Assembly (NCBI GenBank): GCA_021647765.1
Contig: JAKIUD010000032.1
Location: forward strand, 1-35,753
DNA from: Desulfuromusa sp.
GTDB lineage: Bacteria > Desulfobacterota > Desulfuromonadia > Desulfuromonadales > Geopsychrobacteraceae
Direction: 5' to 3'
Length of the DNA stretch: 35,753 nucleotides
The first letter of the stretch is position 1; each line of letters begins with the position of its first letter. Made by a program: the position numbers and the translations under genes. This document shows positions 25,345-33,610 of this stretch, piece after piece. A model generated the notes under the pieces. That model was not told the origin of the DNA. It did no database searches and was given only the letters and a program-made list of their open reading frames with translations.

Positions 25345-25949
25345 TTTCCCTTACCCCCTGCTTTACCTTTTTTCTCCGTCGAATTTTCAACAAAACGGAA
25401 GGTAACGGCACTGCAATCCACCCTTAAGGTTGTCTTACCTTTAACCTCTTTTGTTCCACCTAATGTTAAACCCTTGATATTAACAATCCGTTCCATTTTA
25501 CTTACAGCATCAAAGAAAGAAGCTGCTTGATGATAGGAACCTGACAACTTCAAAGTAACAGGGACTTCAGCGTAAAACCCTTTTATAATTTCTTTCGCCG
25601 GCTTAAATCTTAATATTTCCAGACCCTTCTCTTTCGCAAGATCACCAATACTGGTCAGTAAACTTGGAATTTCTTTCTTCAAGGGCAATTCACCAAGAGC
25701 TTCGTCCAATTTAACTTGCATTTTTTCATACTCAGCACGATAAACAGCAAGATTGTTGGCAATTTTTTGATTTTTCTTTAATTTAACCTGAGCAGCATCC
25801 CGTTGTTTTATTAAACTTGCATGCTGTTCTAACTGAGGTTGATAAAATAGAAAATAAAAACCCGCTCCCAAAAGTGCCATAATCACCAGGAGCATTAGGA
25901 CTCGCTGATAGGCAGGCAGATTTAAGACTTTCTCGACTCGTGAATTCAT
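25341..25949 (-). CDS. pilO: Type IV pilus assembly protein PilO
   Basis: Bitopic inner-membrane component of the alignment complex. The 202-residue product has a short cytoplasmic N-terminus, one membrane helix (about 17-34, LMLLVIMALLGAGFYFLF), a coiled coil (about 35-85) and a ferredoxin-like periplasmic domain with FKPAKEIIKGFYAEVPVTL. The C-terminus is Lys/Gly-rich. It lies between pilN (16 nt) and pilP (4-nt overlap), the canonical order. Confidence 0.93.
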   Translation of the reverse strand: MNSRVEKVLNLPAYQRVLMLLVIMALLGAGFYFLFYQPQLEQHASLIKQRDAAQVKLKKNQKIANNLAVYRAEYEKMQVKLDEALGELPLKKEIPSLLTSIGDLAKEKGLEILRFKPAKEIIKGFYAEVPVTLKLSGSYHQAASFFDAVSKMERIVNIKGLTLGGTKEVKGKTTLRVDCSAVTFRFVENSTEKKGKAGGKGK

Positions 25950-25965
25950 CGCTTAAAATCCCATG

Positions 25966-26517
25966 TCATTCAGATGGTGGTGTTTCGACGCGACAATTCA
26001 AAGTGAATTTTTGCATCTTTCTATCACCAGCCTTAGTCTGTTCCGTGACCGACAACTCAATATTTTTGTAGTAGGGTGAAGATTCTAAGTTCCTCATAAA
26101 ATCTGCAACCGTATTTTCGTTGTCCGCTATCCCTGCGAGGTTAACATTGCCATTCTTTTCTGAGAACTTGGTCAGCCAAAGTTTTTCCGGTAAAGCAGAA
26201 CTTAACTCATCCAACAAATGAACCGGGCCTGACTTCCCAGCCTTCAATGTCTGTAAAACCGCAAGTTTTTGCTCTAAATCAGCTTTTTTCTTTTCAAAGT
26301 CCTTAACTTGGCCAATTTTTTTTCGTAGTTCATTGTTCTTTTGCTTAATAACAGTAATCTCATCCCTAACACTATTAATTGCTGTCATCTTTTGCACGTA
26401 TAATGCACTACATCCTATAAAAACCAGGATTAGACAAAGGAAAAAGATCGATAGTTGTGAACGCAGTTTTTCTTTTTTCTGCGCAGCTCTGACTGGCAGC
26501 AGGTTAATCCGGATCAT
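25966..26517 (-). CDS. pilN: Type IV pilus assembly protein PilN
   Basis: Inner-membrane partner of PilO that binds PilM through its conserved cytoplasmic N-terminus MIRINLLPVR, present here. One membrane helix (about 23-45, LSIFFLCLILVFIGCSALYV) is followed by a coiled coil and a C-terminal ferredoxin-like domain (SSALPEKLWLTKFSEKNGNVNLAGIA). 183 residues, normal for the family. The start overlaps the pilM stop by 4 nt. Confidence 0.95.
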   Translation of the reverse strand: MIRINLLPVRAAQKKEKLRSQLSIFFLCLILVFIGCSALYVQKMTAINSVRDEITVIKQKNNELRKKIGQVKDFEKKKADLEQKLAVLQTLKAGKSGPVHLLDELSSALPEKLWLTKFSEKNGNVNLAGIADNENTVADFMRNLESSPYYKNIELSVTEQTKAGDRKMQKFTLNCRVETPPSE

Positions 26518-27572
26518 TTGTCACCCACCTTCCTCATTGCCAGACCCGCAGCGACAGAAAACATCGGCCCAATCGCATCAAGGTACTCAGCATCAAACCC
26601 TTTTTCGCTGATCGTTACATTTCTGAAAGGATCTACCCTTTCAGCAGTTATCCCCAGACGCTCTTCCAGCGTTTCTCTGACTTTCGCCGAACTGGATACG
26701 CCTCCAGTTAAATAAACTTTGGTGACCCGATCCTCACTGGACGTCGCCGAAAAGAAATCCAGAGAGCGTTGAACCTCTTGAACCAGATTTTCAATCGCAT
26801 CCGCCAATATTTCATCGACAGAATCAGGGTCAACATCGGCAATATTGCGATCCCCGAGTTTGGCGCGTTCTGCCTCTTCACCACTAATGCCAAGGCGCTT
26901 TTGCAGCTCTTCACTCAGCAAATTCCCACCCGTCTGAATATCCCGGGTAAATATCGATGTATCACCCTTGAGAACACTCACACTGGTAGCACTTGCACCT
27001 AAATCAATTAAAGCGATAACTTCATCATCGACAAAGCCATAGTTGTAATCAAACATGTTCTCTACAGCAAAACAGTCTATATCCATCACCACAGGCTCAA
27101 GCCCTGCTTCCGCAAAAAGAGCCGTATAGTCATCAACAAAATCTTTTTTAGCTGCAACCAGCATAACATTCATCTGTGAGGGATCTTTTGCATCGGGGCC
27201 AAGAATCTGAAAATCAATATTAACCTCAGAAATATCAAAAGGGATGTACTGCTCAGCTTCCCATTGAATCGACGATTCCAACTCAGCATCAGTCATGATC
27301 GGCAAGCTAATTTTACGGATGATCACAGAATGACCAGAAACTGAGGTCGCCACCCGAGTAGTTTTAATTTTCATAGATTTCAACAAATTGCGGATAGAAT
27401 CAACAATAGTCGTTGAGTCCATAATGGTGTTATCGACAATCGTTTCTGAATCCAGAGGCATTATCCCAATATTTTCCAGATGGTAAGTTCCACGCGACTC
27501 GCGCAAGCGGACAATCTTAACCGCGCTTGAACCAACATCAATACCAACAATATCTTTTTTCGAGGAGAACAT
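26514..27572 (-). CDS. pilM: Type IV pilus assembly protein PilM (actin-like ATPase)
   Basis: Cytoplasmic actin-fold protein that binds PilN and organises the alignment complex. The 352-residue product shows the phosphate-binding segment VGIDVGSSAVKIVRL, the LPIMTDAELESSIQWEAEQYIPFDI segment, VIALIDLGASATSVSVL and the C-terminal nucleotide loop KVYLTGGVSSSAKV. It is the first of the overlapping pilMNOPQ genes and lies 62 nt after a small XRE regulator. Confidence 0.97.
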   Translation of the reverse strand: MFSSKKDIVGIDVGSSAVKIVRLRESRGTYHLENIGIMPLDSETIVDNTIMDSTTIVDSIRNLLKSMKIKTTRVATSVSGHSVIIRKISLPIMTDAELESSIQWEAEQYIPFDISEVNIDFQILGPDAKDPSQMNVMLVAAKKDFVDDYTALFAEAGLEPVVMDIDCFAVENMFDYNYGFVDDEVIALIDLGASATSVSVLKGDTSIFTRDIQTGGNLLSEELQKRLGISGEEAERAKLGDRNIADVDPDSVDEILADAIENLVQEVQRSLDFFSATSSEDRVTKVYLTGGVSSSAKVRETLEERLGITAERVDPFRNVTISEKGFDAEYLDAIGPMFSVAAGLAMRKVGDK

Positions 27573-27634
27573 GTCTTATCCAGTCCAAATAGAGTCCAAA
27601 ATATCAGTTACAGCATACACAGCCAGAAATCTGT

Positions 27635-27832
27635 CTACTCTGGAAAAATCTTGGCTTTATCAGACAGCTTGTATCCTAAAGCTAAGATGATTTTACGCAT
27701 TGTCTCCATGCGGCAAGGATGCCCACGTTCAATCCGTGTAATCGTCAAGGGTGACACGCCAGCCTTCCGCGCTAACTCCGCCTTGCTCATCAATAACGAC
27801 TCACGAATATCTCTGACGTGATTCAACAACAT
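27635..27832 (-). CDS. Small XRE-family helix-turn-helix regulator
   Basis: A 65-residue DNA-binding protein made of a single HTH_3-type domain. The recognition region is MSKAELARKAGVSPLTITRIERG (residues 15-37), followed by METMRKIILALGYKLSD, a complete lambda-repressor-like fold. No effector domain. It is transcribed from a perfect-consensus promoter 43 nt upstream and lies 62 nt before pilM with no terminator between, so it probably heads the pilMNOPQ operon. It may control that operon; this is inference from position. Confidence 0.85.
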   Translation of the reverse strand: MLLNHVRDIRESLLMSKAELARKAGVSPLTITRIERGHPCRMETMRKIILALGYKLSDKAKIFPE

Positions 27833-27874
27833 CCACCTAACCTCATAGCAGTAAAATTATTCAAATTGTGCGTA

Positions 27875-27902
27875 ATTATAGGTCAATGAACGATATTGTC
27901 AA
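27875..27902 (-). promoter_or_regulatory. Perfect-consensus sigma-70 promoter for the XRE regulator and pilMNOPQ
   Basis: On the minus strand TTGACA (27902-27897), a 16-nt spacer and TATAAT (27880-27875) match both consensus boxes exactly. The transcript would start near 27868, about 36 nt before the regulator's ATG. A TCAATGAACGATATTG stretch lies between the boxes. Confidence 0.8.
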
Positions 27903-28023
27903 GCATTTTAAGATTAAACCAATAAATAAATTCAAAAGAAAGAGATTGGAGTAATTTGCCAATTACGTGGTCTATTAATTTACTGCATGCAAGACAGAGA
28001 GGTAACACACTATTTCGACAGAA

Positions 28024-28806
28024 TTAGCTGCCAAGCAGGCTTAAATACCAATAGACCAGATCTCGCCCCCAAAACAAATAAACTGTCGCCGCAAAAGCTA
28101 AAAAAGGGCCGAATGGTATTGCTAACTTTGCATCCTTCTTCTGTAACAACATCAAGGGTACGCCGACCAAAGAGCCAGCCAAAGATGCAACAAATACAAT
28201 TGGCAACACCGCTTTCCATCCCAGAAATGCCCCCAGCATCCCCAACAACTTGATATCGCCCCCACCCATTCCCGCTCTTTTTGTGAGTAGTTCGTAAAAC
28301 CAGGCGATTGCCAACAGGATTCCACCCCCGACAAGGATACCTAAAAGAGAATCCGACCAGGATAGCCAGGGGACAAAGAAAGAGCAGATAAAGCCGACAA
28401 GGATTCCGGGTAAACTGATAACATCAGGAATAATTTGATGATCCAGATCGATAAAAGTGATCGTCACTAAGGAGGCAATAAACACCCAGTAAACTATCGT
28501 CACGGCACTGAAACTGAAATAATACAAAACTAGGGCAAATAGCAGACCAGTGAGTGCCTCAATCGCCGGATAACGCAGAGATATACGTGCGCGACATGCC
28601 GCGCATTTTCCTCCGAGAAACAGATAGCTTAGTATCGGGATATTCTGGAACCAGCGGATATGGTGACCACAATGAGGGCATGCCGACGGTGGCGAGACAA
28701 TCGATTTCCCTGCCGGGATTCGGTAGATACAGACATTGAGAAAGGAGCCAATGACAGTACCCAAAACAAACGCGGCGCCAAGAAAAAAATAAAATTCAAA
28801 CGGCAT
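28024..28806 (-). CDS. pilD: Prepilin peptidase / N-methyltransferase
   Basis: Inner-membrane aspartic protease that cleaves type IV prepilins after glycine and methylates the new N-terminus. The 260-residue product has the N-terminal GSFLNVCIYRIP motif, the methyltransferase-domain zinc cysteines CPHC and CAAC, and the two catalytic Asp motifs (FIDLDHQIIPD and GGGDIKLLG). About seven membrane helices. Its substrate PilA-N is encoded in the same cluster. It lies 12 nt after the upstream TPR gene. Confidence 0.97.
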   Translation of the reverse strand: MPFEFYFFLGAAFVLGTVIGSFLNVCIYRIPAGKSIVSPPSACPHCGHHIRWFQNIPILSYLFLGGKCAACRARISLRYPAIEALTGLLFALVLYYFSFSAVTIVYWVFIASLVTITFIDLDHQIIPDVISLPGILVGFICSFFVPWLSWSDSLLGILVGGGILLAIAWFYELLTKRAGMGGGDIKLLGMLGAFLGWKAVLPIVFVASLAGSLVGVPLMLLQKKDAKLAIPFGPFLAFAATVYLFWGRDLVYWYLSLLGS

Positions 28807-28818
28807 ACAGCTTATTCC

Positions 28819-29709
28819 TCATTCACCCACATCCGCTGTAGACCCCGCAGTTGTTTTTTTCTGCGGAGCGTTAGCAAACTTGCTGGTGCTATAAATCCTT
28901 CCACTCTCCAAAAGTATATATTCTCCGCCGTAAGGGTCTTGCGGTAAAGTTTCAAGAATTTTCTTATCAATCAATTCCTGAATAGAATCGGGGAGTCGTA
29001 AAAAATCAATTTTAAATTTCTGCACTGCTTTTTCAATCAACAATGCTCCCTGTAACGCAGTTAATCGTTTTTGATAGTATTGACGTATTTCTGGACTACG
29101 TTCTGCTGAGAGCATCCGCTGAAGAAGATTAATGGCAAATGTATAATTGCCTTTGTAGTAAGCCAGACGTGAGGCAAGAGAAGCCAAAATTGGCGGTGCC
29201 CCGGGAATTTTACTTGCAATCTCAAAATATTGTGCCCCTTTTTGCGCATCATGCAAAAAATAAAAATAGATAAATCCGATATGATAGGGAAAACGAAAAT
29301 CATCTGGATTAAACTGTCGTCCATATTTAAGGATATCAATCGCATCCTGAAAACGCCCAGAACCCCAGGTCAACATCCCCGTTGAAAAATGGTAGGTATC
29401 ATAAAAGTAGGGATCCAGCTTGATAACAGCTTTGATAATGCGGGTGAAATAATCCCAATCGAGAGCAGTTATTTTTTCCTGCCGATCAATCTTGTCACCG
29501 ATAAAAAAGATCCCCTGCAAAAGTTGGAAATCAGCCGCCAACCCCTGAAAATCTAAAGCTGCCACGCGGGAAAACTCAGCAGGCAGAACATAATTAACGC
29601 GGGCTTTTTTATCCAACTCTCCCTTAGCTGTAAAAGTGTGAGAATACAAACCAAGATGGAGAGCGATTAACAGAACCAGCCCAAGCAGATAGCTAATTCG
29701 ACGGCTCAA
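28819..29709 (-). CDS. Membrane-anchored TPR protein of the pilus ABC cluster (PilG position)
   Basis: A 296-residue protein with one N-terminal membrane helix (about 5-24, YLLGLVLLIALHLGLYSHTF) and a periplasmic helical body with TPR-like units (about 85-220, e.g. GRFQDAIDILKYGRQFNPDD and KGNYTFAINLLQRMLSAERS). The C-terminal segment carries LPQDPYGGEYILLESGRIYSTSKF, a motif also common in pseudopilin-like tails. It overlaps the permease gene by 4 nt. In Myxococcus xanthus the same place, beside an ABC transporter, is held by PilG, which is required for pili; I infer equivalence from order, not from sequence. Confidence 0.7.
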   Translation of the reverse strand: MSRRISYLLGLVLLIALHLGLYSHTFTAKGELDKKARVNYVLPAEFSRVAALDFQGLAADFQLLQGIFFIGDKIDRQEKITALDWDYFTRIIKAVIKLDPYFYDTYHFSTGMLTWGSGRFQDAIDILKYGRQFNPDDFRFPYHIGFIYFYFLHDAQKGAQYFEIASKIPGAPPILASLASRLAYYKGNYTFAINLLQRMLSAERSPEIRQYYQKRLTALQGALLIEKAVQKFKIDFLRLPDSIQELIDKKILETLPQDPYGGEYILLESGRIYSTSKFANAPQKKTTAGSTADVGE

Positions 29710-30506
29710 AGAAGTTCCTTTTTCTTAAAGATCATCGCAGCCAAACACAAAACTATGACCGAATAAACAATCCCATAAAGAGTGAAATATCCAAACTCCG
29801 AAGCACTCACCAACATTCCATGCGCAGAAATAACCTTGAAATCAAAAGCCTCAAAATTTGGAACGATATATTTTATAACAGTAATAAGCTGTGCAGTAGC
29901 AGGGGCAAGACTTTCCTGCCCACGCCCTGTCGAGATAAAATGAATCACATCGGAGATTGACTGGCCGACAACGTAAGTGGAGACGGTAAAAAGTAAATTC
30001 ACAAACGAGCTGGTCGTAATGACTCCAAAAAAAATAATAATCGAGTTCAAAACCATAATCTTAATAAAATCAAAGTAAACAGCTTGCAAATAGGCAAGCC
30101 AATTGAAGGAACCAAAATAATTAACATATTCCGATTTTAAATAGACCAGAACAAGGCAGGAAATCCCCGTCAGTAATAGATAAGCAAACAGAAATACGGT
30201 TAAAAGACCAAGGTACTTCCCCCACACATACTGGACTCGCGTTATCGGCCGCGATAGCACAAAATAAATAGTACGTTTATCCAGATCCTTGGCAATCAGA
30301 TTAACGGAAAGTGAGGCAGATATCAGCAAGCCGGCAAAACTAATGGCGCTGAGATTAAAATCAACGGCGACCTTGCCCAAATCCTGCATGAAAAAGTTAG
30401 CAAAAATAATGCTGAGAAAAACGACAAAGATTGCAAACAGAAAAATGCCATAAAGTATCCGACTACGGACACCTTCTAAAAATGTGACAGAAATTAAAGG
30501 CCACAT
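29706..30506 (-). CDS. ABC-2 type transporter permease (PilI position)
   Basis: A 266-residue integral membrane protein with about six helices. The start WPLISVTFLEGVRSRILYGIFLFAIF and the segment KDLDKRTIYFVLSRPITRVQYVWGKYLG are typical of ABC-2 permeases. It partners the ATPase gene, which it overlaps by 13 nt, and the TPR gene, by 4 nt. Myxococcus PilH (ATPase) and PilI (permease) occupy the same location; they are reported to be needed for pilus formation, but the substrate is unknown. Confidence 0.85.
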   Translation of the reverse strand: MWPLISVTFLEGVRSRILYGIFLFAIFVVFLSIIFANFFMQDLGKVAVDFNLSAISFAGLLISASLSVNLIAKDLDKRTIYFVLSRPITRVQYVWGKYLGLLTVFLFAYLLLTGISCLVLVYLKSEYVNYFGSFNWLAYLQAVYFDFIKIMVLNSIIIFFGVITTSSFVNLLFTVSTYVVGQSISDVIHFISTGRGQESLAPATAQLITVIKYIVPNFEAFDFKVISAHGMLVSASEFGYFTLYGIVYSVIVLCLAAMIFKKKELL

Positions 30507-31399
30507 GACTCCTCCTTATCTGCCACCACATCATAGAATATTTTTTCTAAGGTCACCGCAGAGGACTGAACATTAACAACGGGGATCTCTTTACGGCGAA
30601 GAAAGTCAAGGGTCTGGTTGATTTTATCAGTTTCGACATAAAGGCTTAGATGTTCAGTAAATGTCTTAAATCGATATTCTGCCGTAGTTAAGATCTGCTT
30701 GACCTGAGCGGAAAGCGGAACCAGAATTTCTGTTTCTTTTTGCGCCAGGACAAGATCCTCCCGAGTCAAATGGCGACGAACTTCACCAGCATGCATAATG
30801 ATCACTTCATCACAGAGCCGTTCAACATCACTCAGGACATGAGAACAGAACAAAATTGTTTTACCACGGTCGCGTAAGCCAGAGATCAAATCAAAAACCA
30901 TCTGACGACCAACCGGATCCAAACCGCTCATCGGTTCATCAAAAATCAATAAATCAGGATCATGAACGATGGCAGCAGCGATCCCGGCACGCTGAGTCAT
31001 CCCCTTTGAAAAAGTCCGCAGCCGATTACCCAACTCAGCCTGCATACCAACCTGTTCAACCGCTGCTTTTGCCTTTTCTGGAAAATCCACTTTTTTCATA
31101 CCAAAACTACTTGCCGAGAACCACAGTAACTCGCGAAGGGTGAGATAATCATAATAATAGGGATTTTCCGGCAGATAGCCAAGCGTTGTTCCTGCTCGTA
31201 AATTGAGAGTTCCAGAATCAGGTTGAGTAAAGCCGAGGATTGATTTAATAACGGTGCTTTTTCCAGCGCCATTTTGGCCGATAATAGAAATAACCTTACC
31301 TTCTTGGACGCGAAAAGAAACATCGTTCAGGATGGTCTTTCGAGAAGGGAGCAACTGTTTTTTTTTAACCGTTTTAACTAATTTTTCGACAGTGATCAT
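30494..31399 (-). CDS. ABC transporter ATP-binding protein (PilH position)
   Basis: A 301-residue ATPase of the ABC-2 export class. Walker A is GQNGAGKST (about 40-48), the signature is FSKGMTQR, Walker B is LLIFDEP, and the His loop lies in CSHVLSD. A C-terminal regulatory extension of about 90 residues follows the nucleotide-binding core. It pairs with the overlapping permease. Its place between the pilin genes and pilD suggests a role in pilus assembly or export of a pilus-linked molecule. Confidence 0.92.
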   Translation of the reverse strand: MITVEKLVKTVKKKQLLPSRKTILNDVSFRVQEGKVISIIGQNGAGKSTVIKSILGFTQPDSGTLNLRAGTTLGYLPENPYYYDYLTLRELLWFSASSFGMKKVDFPEKAKAAVEQVGMQAELGNRLRTFSKGMTQRAGIAAAIVHDPDLLIFDEPMSGLDPVGRQMVFDLISGLRDRGKTILFCSHVLSDVERLCDEVIIMHAGEVRRHLTREDLVLAQKETEILVPLSAQVKQILTTAEYRFKTFTEHLSLYVETDKINQTLDFLRRKEIPVVNVQSSAVTLEKIFYDVVADKEESCGL

Positions 31400-31409
31400 A
31401 CAGTAAATC

Positions 31410-33221
31410 CTATAGAGCGATACCTAGTGAATCAAATTGTCTGGAGAGCAGTACTTTTTGCTCTTTTAATTCTTCAATTTTTTCAGAAGGGATAAGTTTC
31501 CCTATGACTATTTTGTTATTTCTGGAAATCAATAATGCATTCGACAAATGAAGTAAATCAAAATATCTGTCAATATCAGGGTTTCTATCATAAGCCTGAG
31601 AGGCATATTTTTTTGCTTTTTCATAATCCCCAAGGATGTAATAAAGCTTGGCCAGAGAGAATAGGTACGATGGGAAACGATTCTGTTGTGAATAACTGAC
31701 CATGTCTGGAAGAACATACTTGGCAAGATCCCGGTTATCTGTTTCCTGCAATCTATCAACCAAATTGGTATAAAGAGTATGCTTAAACTGCCAGCCGTAA
31801 ATAGAATCATCTATATTTCCACTCAAATATAATGCACTAGCCGTTTTGTACCGTTCAGTATAGGGGATATCTGAGGCAACCATGTAGTGCCTGAACTGAA
31901 GAAGCTCAAACATTTTGAAATAATGTGAGATAACAAAAAAATTAATAACAATTATCAATACAACAATGACTGGGGTTGCAAATTTTCGAGGAATACAGAT
32001 TTTTTTACCCCGCCATCGACCAAGTATCGGAGCAAGAGCAAGACACGCCATAAGTGCCAAGTTGTGAAAATAAAGCGGATGACTGAAGCACATCATACAA
32101 ACAAAAGAGACTATTCCTAAAAAAATAAAAATATTTGCTCTGGATAGTTGCTTCCAGCAACCTATCAACAGTAGAACGACAAAAACAATAACCAGCAGGA
32201 AGACAAAAATACCATGCTCTGCAAATATATGTAAAAAATCATTATGCGCCCAAAGAGTTTCACCAATCATATTATAGGGTAAATGGAGAAATTCAGTAGA
32301 CTGGATTGCATAATCACCTAAATTTCTTGCGTAGCCACCAAATCCAACACCAGTTAGCCAGTGATCACGCCCCATAAGGACTGCTGCCAGCCAAAAAACT
32401 AAACGTTTGTAGGTTCCCGTACCTTCTGACCATGCCGCGCCAGCTCTGGACAAAGGAGTCCAGTCACCGACAAATTGAGATATCCCCCAAGCAATTATGA
32501 CCACTATAAAAAGTTGGACAAAATGGGGTCTAAGTCGTAATAGTTGCTCTTTTTTCCAGAGAACAATGACCAAAAGCGCTGAGAGACAAAGGGCAACCAT
32601 TCCTGCCCGAGAAGCGGTCATAAATAAAACCACCGATATTAAGAGCGATGGTAGTAGGTAAATAATTTTCTTACGTCCAGTATTACTCAATACATGAGAA
32701 TAACTGAACAAGCCCAACAGCATCAATGTAGCCAGTAAATTTGGTTGTCCATAGTTACCATAAACACGCCCACTTGAAAAATTGTAGACTCCTAGTTTTG
32801 CCCCCATATACAATCCTAAACTGTATATGGCAGAGAAAACCGCCACATAAGACAGAAGTAGGGGCGCATGTCGCCATAGAGTGGTTGTTGACAGGAACAG
32901 GATACACAGCAAGTAAAGTCCCAGAATAGCTAGGACAACGGTATCATTTTGTCGGGTCATGGCAACAGTAAGTGCAACGATTAATAAAATAAAATATGGA
33001 AGGTAAATATTAAGATGGTTTTGTTTAATGTAAAATAGATAAAAAAGAAAAATAAAGTTCAGAAATAACAAAGAAAATATAGATTGTGTGACATGGGAAT
33101 ATTTATAGAAAAAAGGGAATCGCACACAGCAGGAGCTGACAATAACAATTAAAGAAACAACTAAATAAAAGCCCCTGTTCTTGTAGAACAGGGGCTTTTG
33201 AAAATCTTTGCCAGTTAGCAT
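31410..33221 (-). CDS. O-antigen ligase-type membrane glycosyltransferase with C-terminal TPR (pilin-linked)
   Basis: A 603-residue polytopic protein of the Wzy_C/O-antigen ligase superfamily, which includes pilin oligosaccharyltransferases (PglL, TfpW). About 11-13 membrane helices fill residues 18-430. The periplasmic loop has LTGVGFGGYARN, then WAHNDFLHIFAEHGI, the region holding the conserved His. The C-terminal 150 residues hold TPR units (SLAKLYYILGDYEKAKKYASQAYDRNPD). It lies 9 nt after the pilA-C stop. The first codons (33199-33167) form a terminator-like hairpin; a weak Shine-Dalgarno and no good downstream start leave the true start uncertain. It could glycosylate PilA or PilA-C. 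Confidence 0.85.
   Translation of the reverse strand: MLTGKDFQKPLFYKNRGFYLVVSLIVIVSSCCVRFPFFYKYSHVTQSIFSLLFLNFIFLFYLFYIKQNHLNIYLPYFILLIVALTVAMTRQNDTVVLAILGLYLLCILFLSTTTLWRHAPLLLSYVAVFSAIYSLGLYMGAKLGVYNFSSGRVYGNYGQPNLLATLMLLGLFSYSHVLSNTGRKKIIYLLPSLLISVVLFMTASRAGMVALCLSALLVIVLWKKEQLLRLRPHFVQLFIVVIIAWGISQFVGDWTPLSRAGAAWSEGTGTYKRLVFWLAAVLMGRDHWLTGVGFGGYARNLGDYAIQSTEFLHLPYNMIGETLWAHNDFLHIFAEHGIFVFLLVIVFVVLLLIGCWKQLSRANIFIFLGIVSFVCMMCFSHPLYFHNLALMACLALAPILGRWRGKKICIPRKFATPVIVVLIIVINFFVISHYFKMFELLQFRHYMVASDIPYTERYKTASALYLSGNIDDSIYGWQFKHTLYTNLVDRLQETDNRDLAKYVLPDMVSYSQQNRFPSYLFSLAKLYYILGDYEKAKKYASQAYDRNPDIDRYFDLLHLSNALLISRNNKIVIGKLIPSEKIEELKEQKVLLSRQFDSLGIAL
33167..33199 (-). terminator. Strong intrinsic terminator/attenuator behind pilA-C, inside the next gene
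   Basis: A perfect 14-bp stem (AAAAGCCCCTGTTC with GAACAGGGGCTTTT) around loop TACAA, followed on the minus strand by ATTTAGTTGTTT. It lies 31 nt past the pilA-C stop, and within codons 8-19 of the glycosyltransferase ORF. It would cap the pilin transcript and let only some polymerases enter the ligase-ABC-pilD genes. Confidence 0.85.
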
Positions 33222-33230
33222 AGAGAGCTA

Positions 33231-33560
33231 TTAAAGAGCTGTCCAGTCACTAAATGCAGTACTGTCAAAGGCTGGTTCTGCATTAATTAGGTCAGTACTA
33301 GCAAATTTATCACCGGCTATATCGACAGTGTAAATTTCTGACACAAAGTTACCTGAGGCATAAGCTTTATTCCCTTGAGCATGCCCAGTACTCAATACAT
33401 AACTTGTGGCATCATCGCCAGCACCACTTTCATTAGCCCAATATATACCTGATACCTGATTTGAAAGTTTAGTTGATGTTAACACATCCGCGAGGTTAGC
33501 AGCAAATGAAGTAGAAGCAAGTAGACCCAAAGTAAATATTAAACACACTATTTTTTTCAT
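33231..33560 (-). CDS. PilA-C-like secreted partner of the short pilin
   Basis: A 109-residue protein with a clear signal peptide (MKKIVCLIFTLGLLASTSFA, cleaved before ANLAD) and a mature part of about 88 residues with LADVLTSTKLSNQVSGIYW. It is Thr/Ser/Ala-rich, with no cysteine after the signal and no hydrophobic pilin helix. It begins 50 nt after the short pilin gene with a good AGGAG. In Geobacter sulfurreducens the gene next to pilA encodes a similar secreted protein (PilA-C), proposed to assemble with PilA-N. The match here is by position, size and N-terminal resemblance recalled from memory. Confidence 0.78.
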   Translation of the reverse strand: MKKIVCLIFTLGLLASTSFAANLADVLTSTKLSNQVSGIYWANESGAGDDATSYVLSTGHAQGNKAYASGNFVSEIYTVDIAGDKFASTDLINAEPAFDSTAFSDWTAL

Positions 33561-33610
33561 AATTTTATCTCCTATTTTTAAAATATTTAAAGCTTAAAAA
33601 ATTAACTTAA

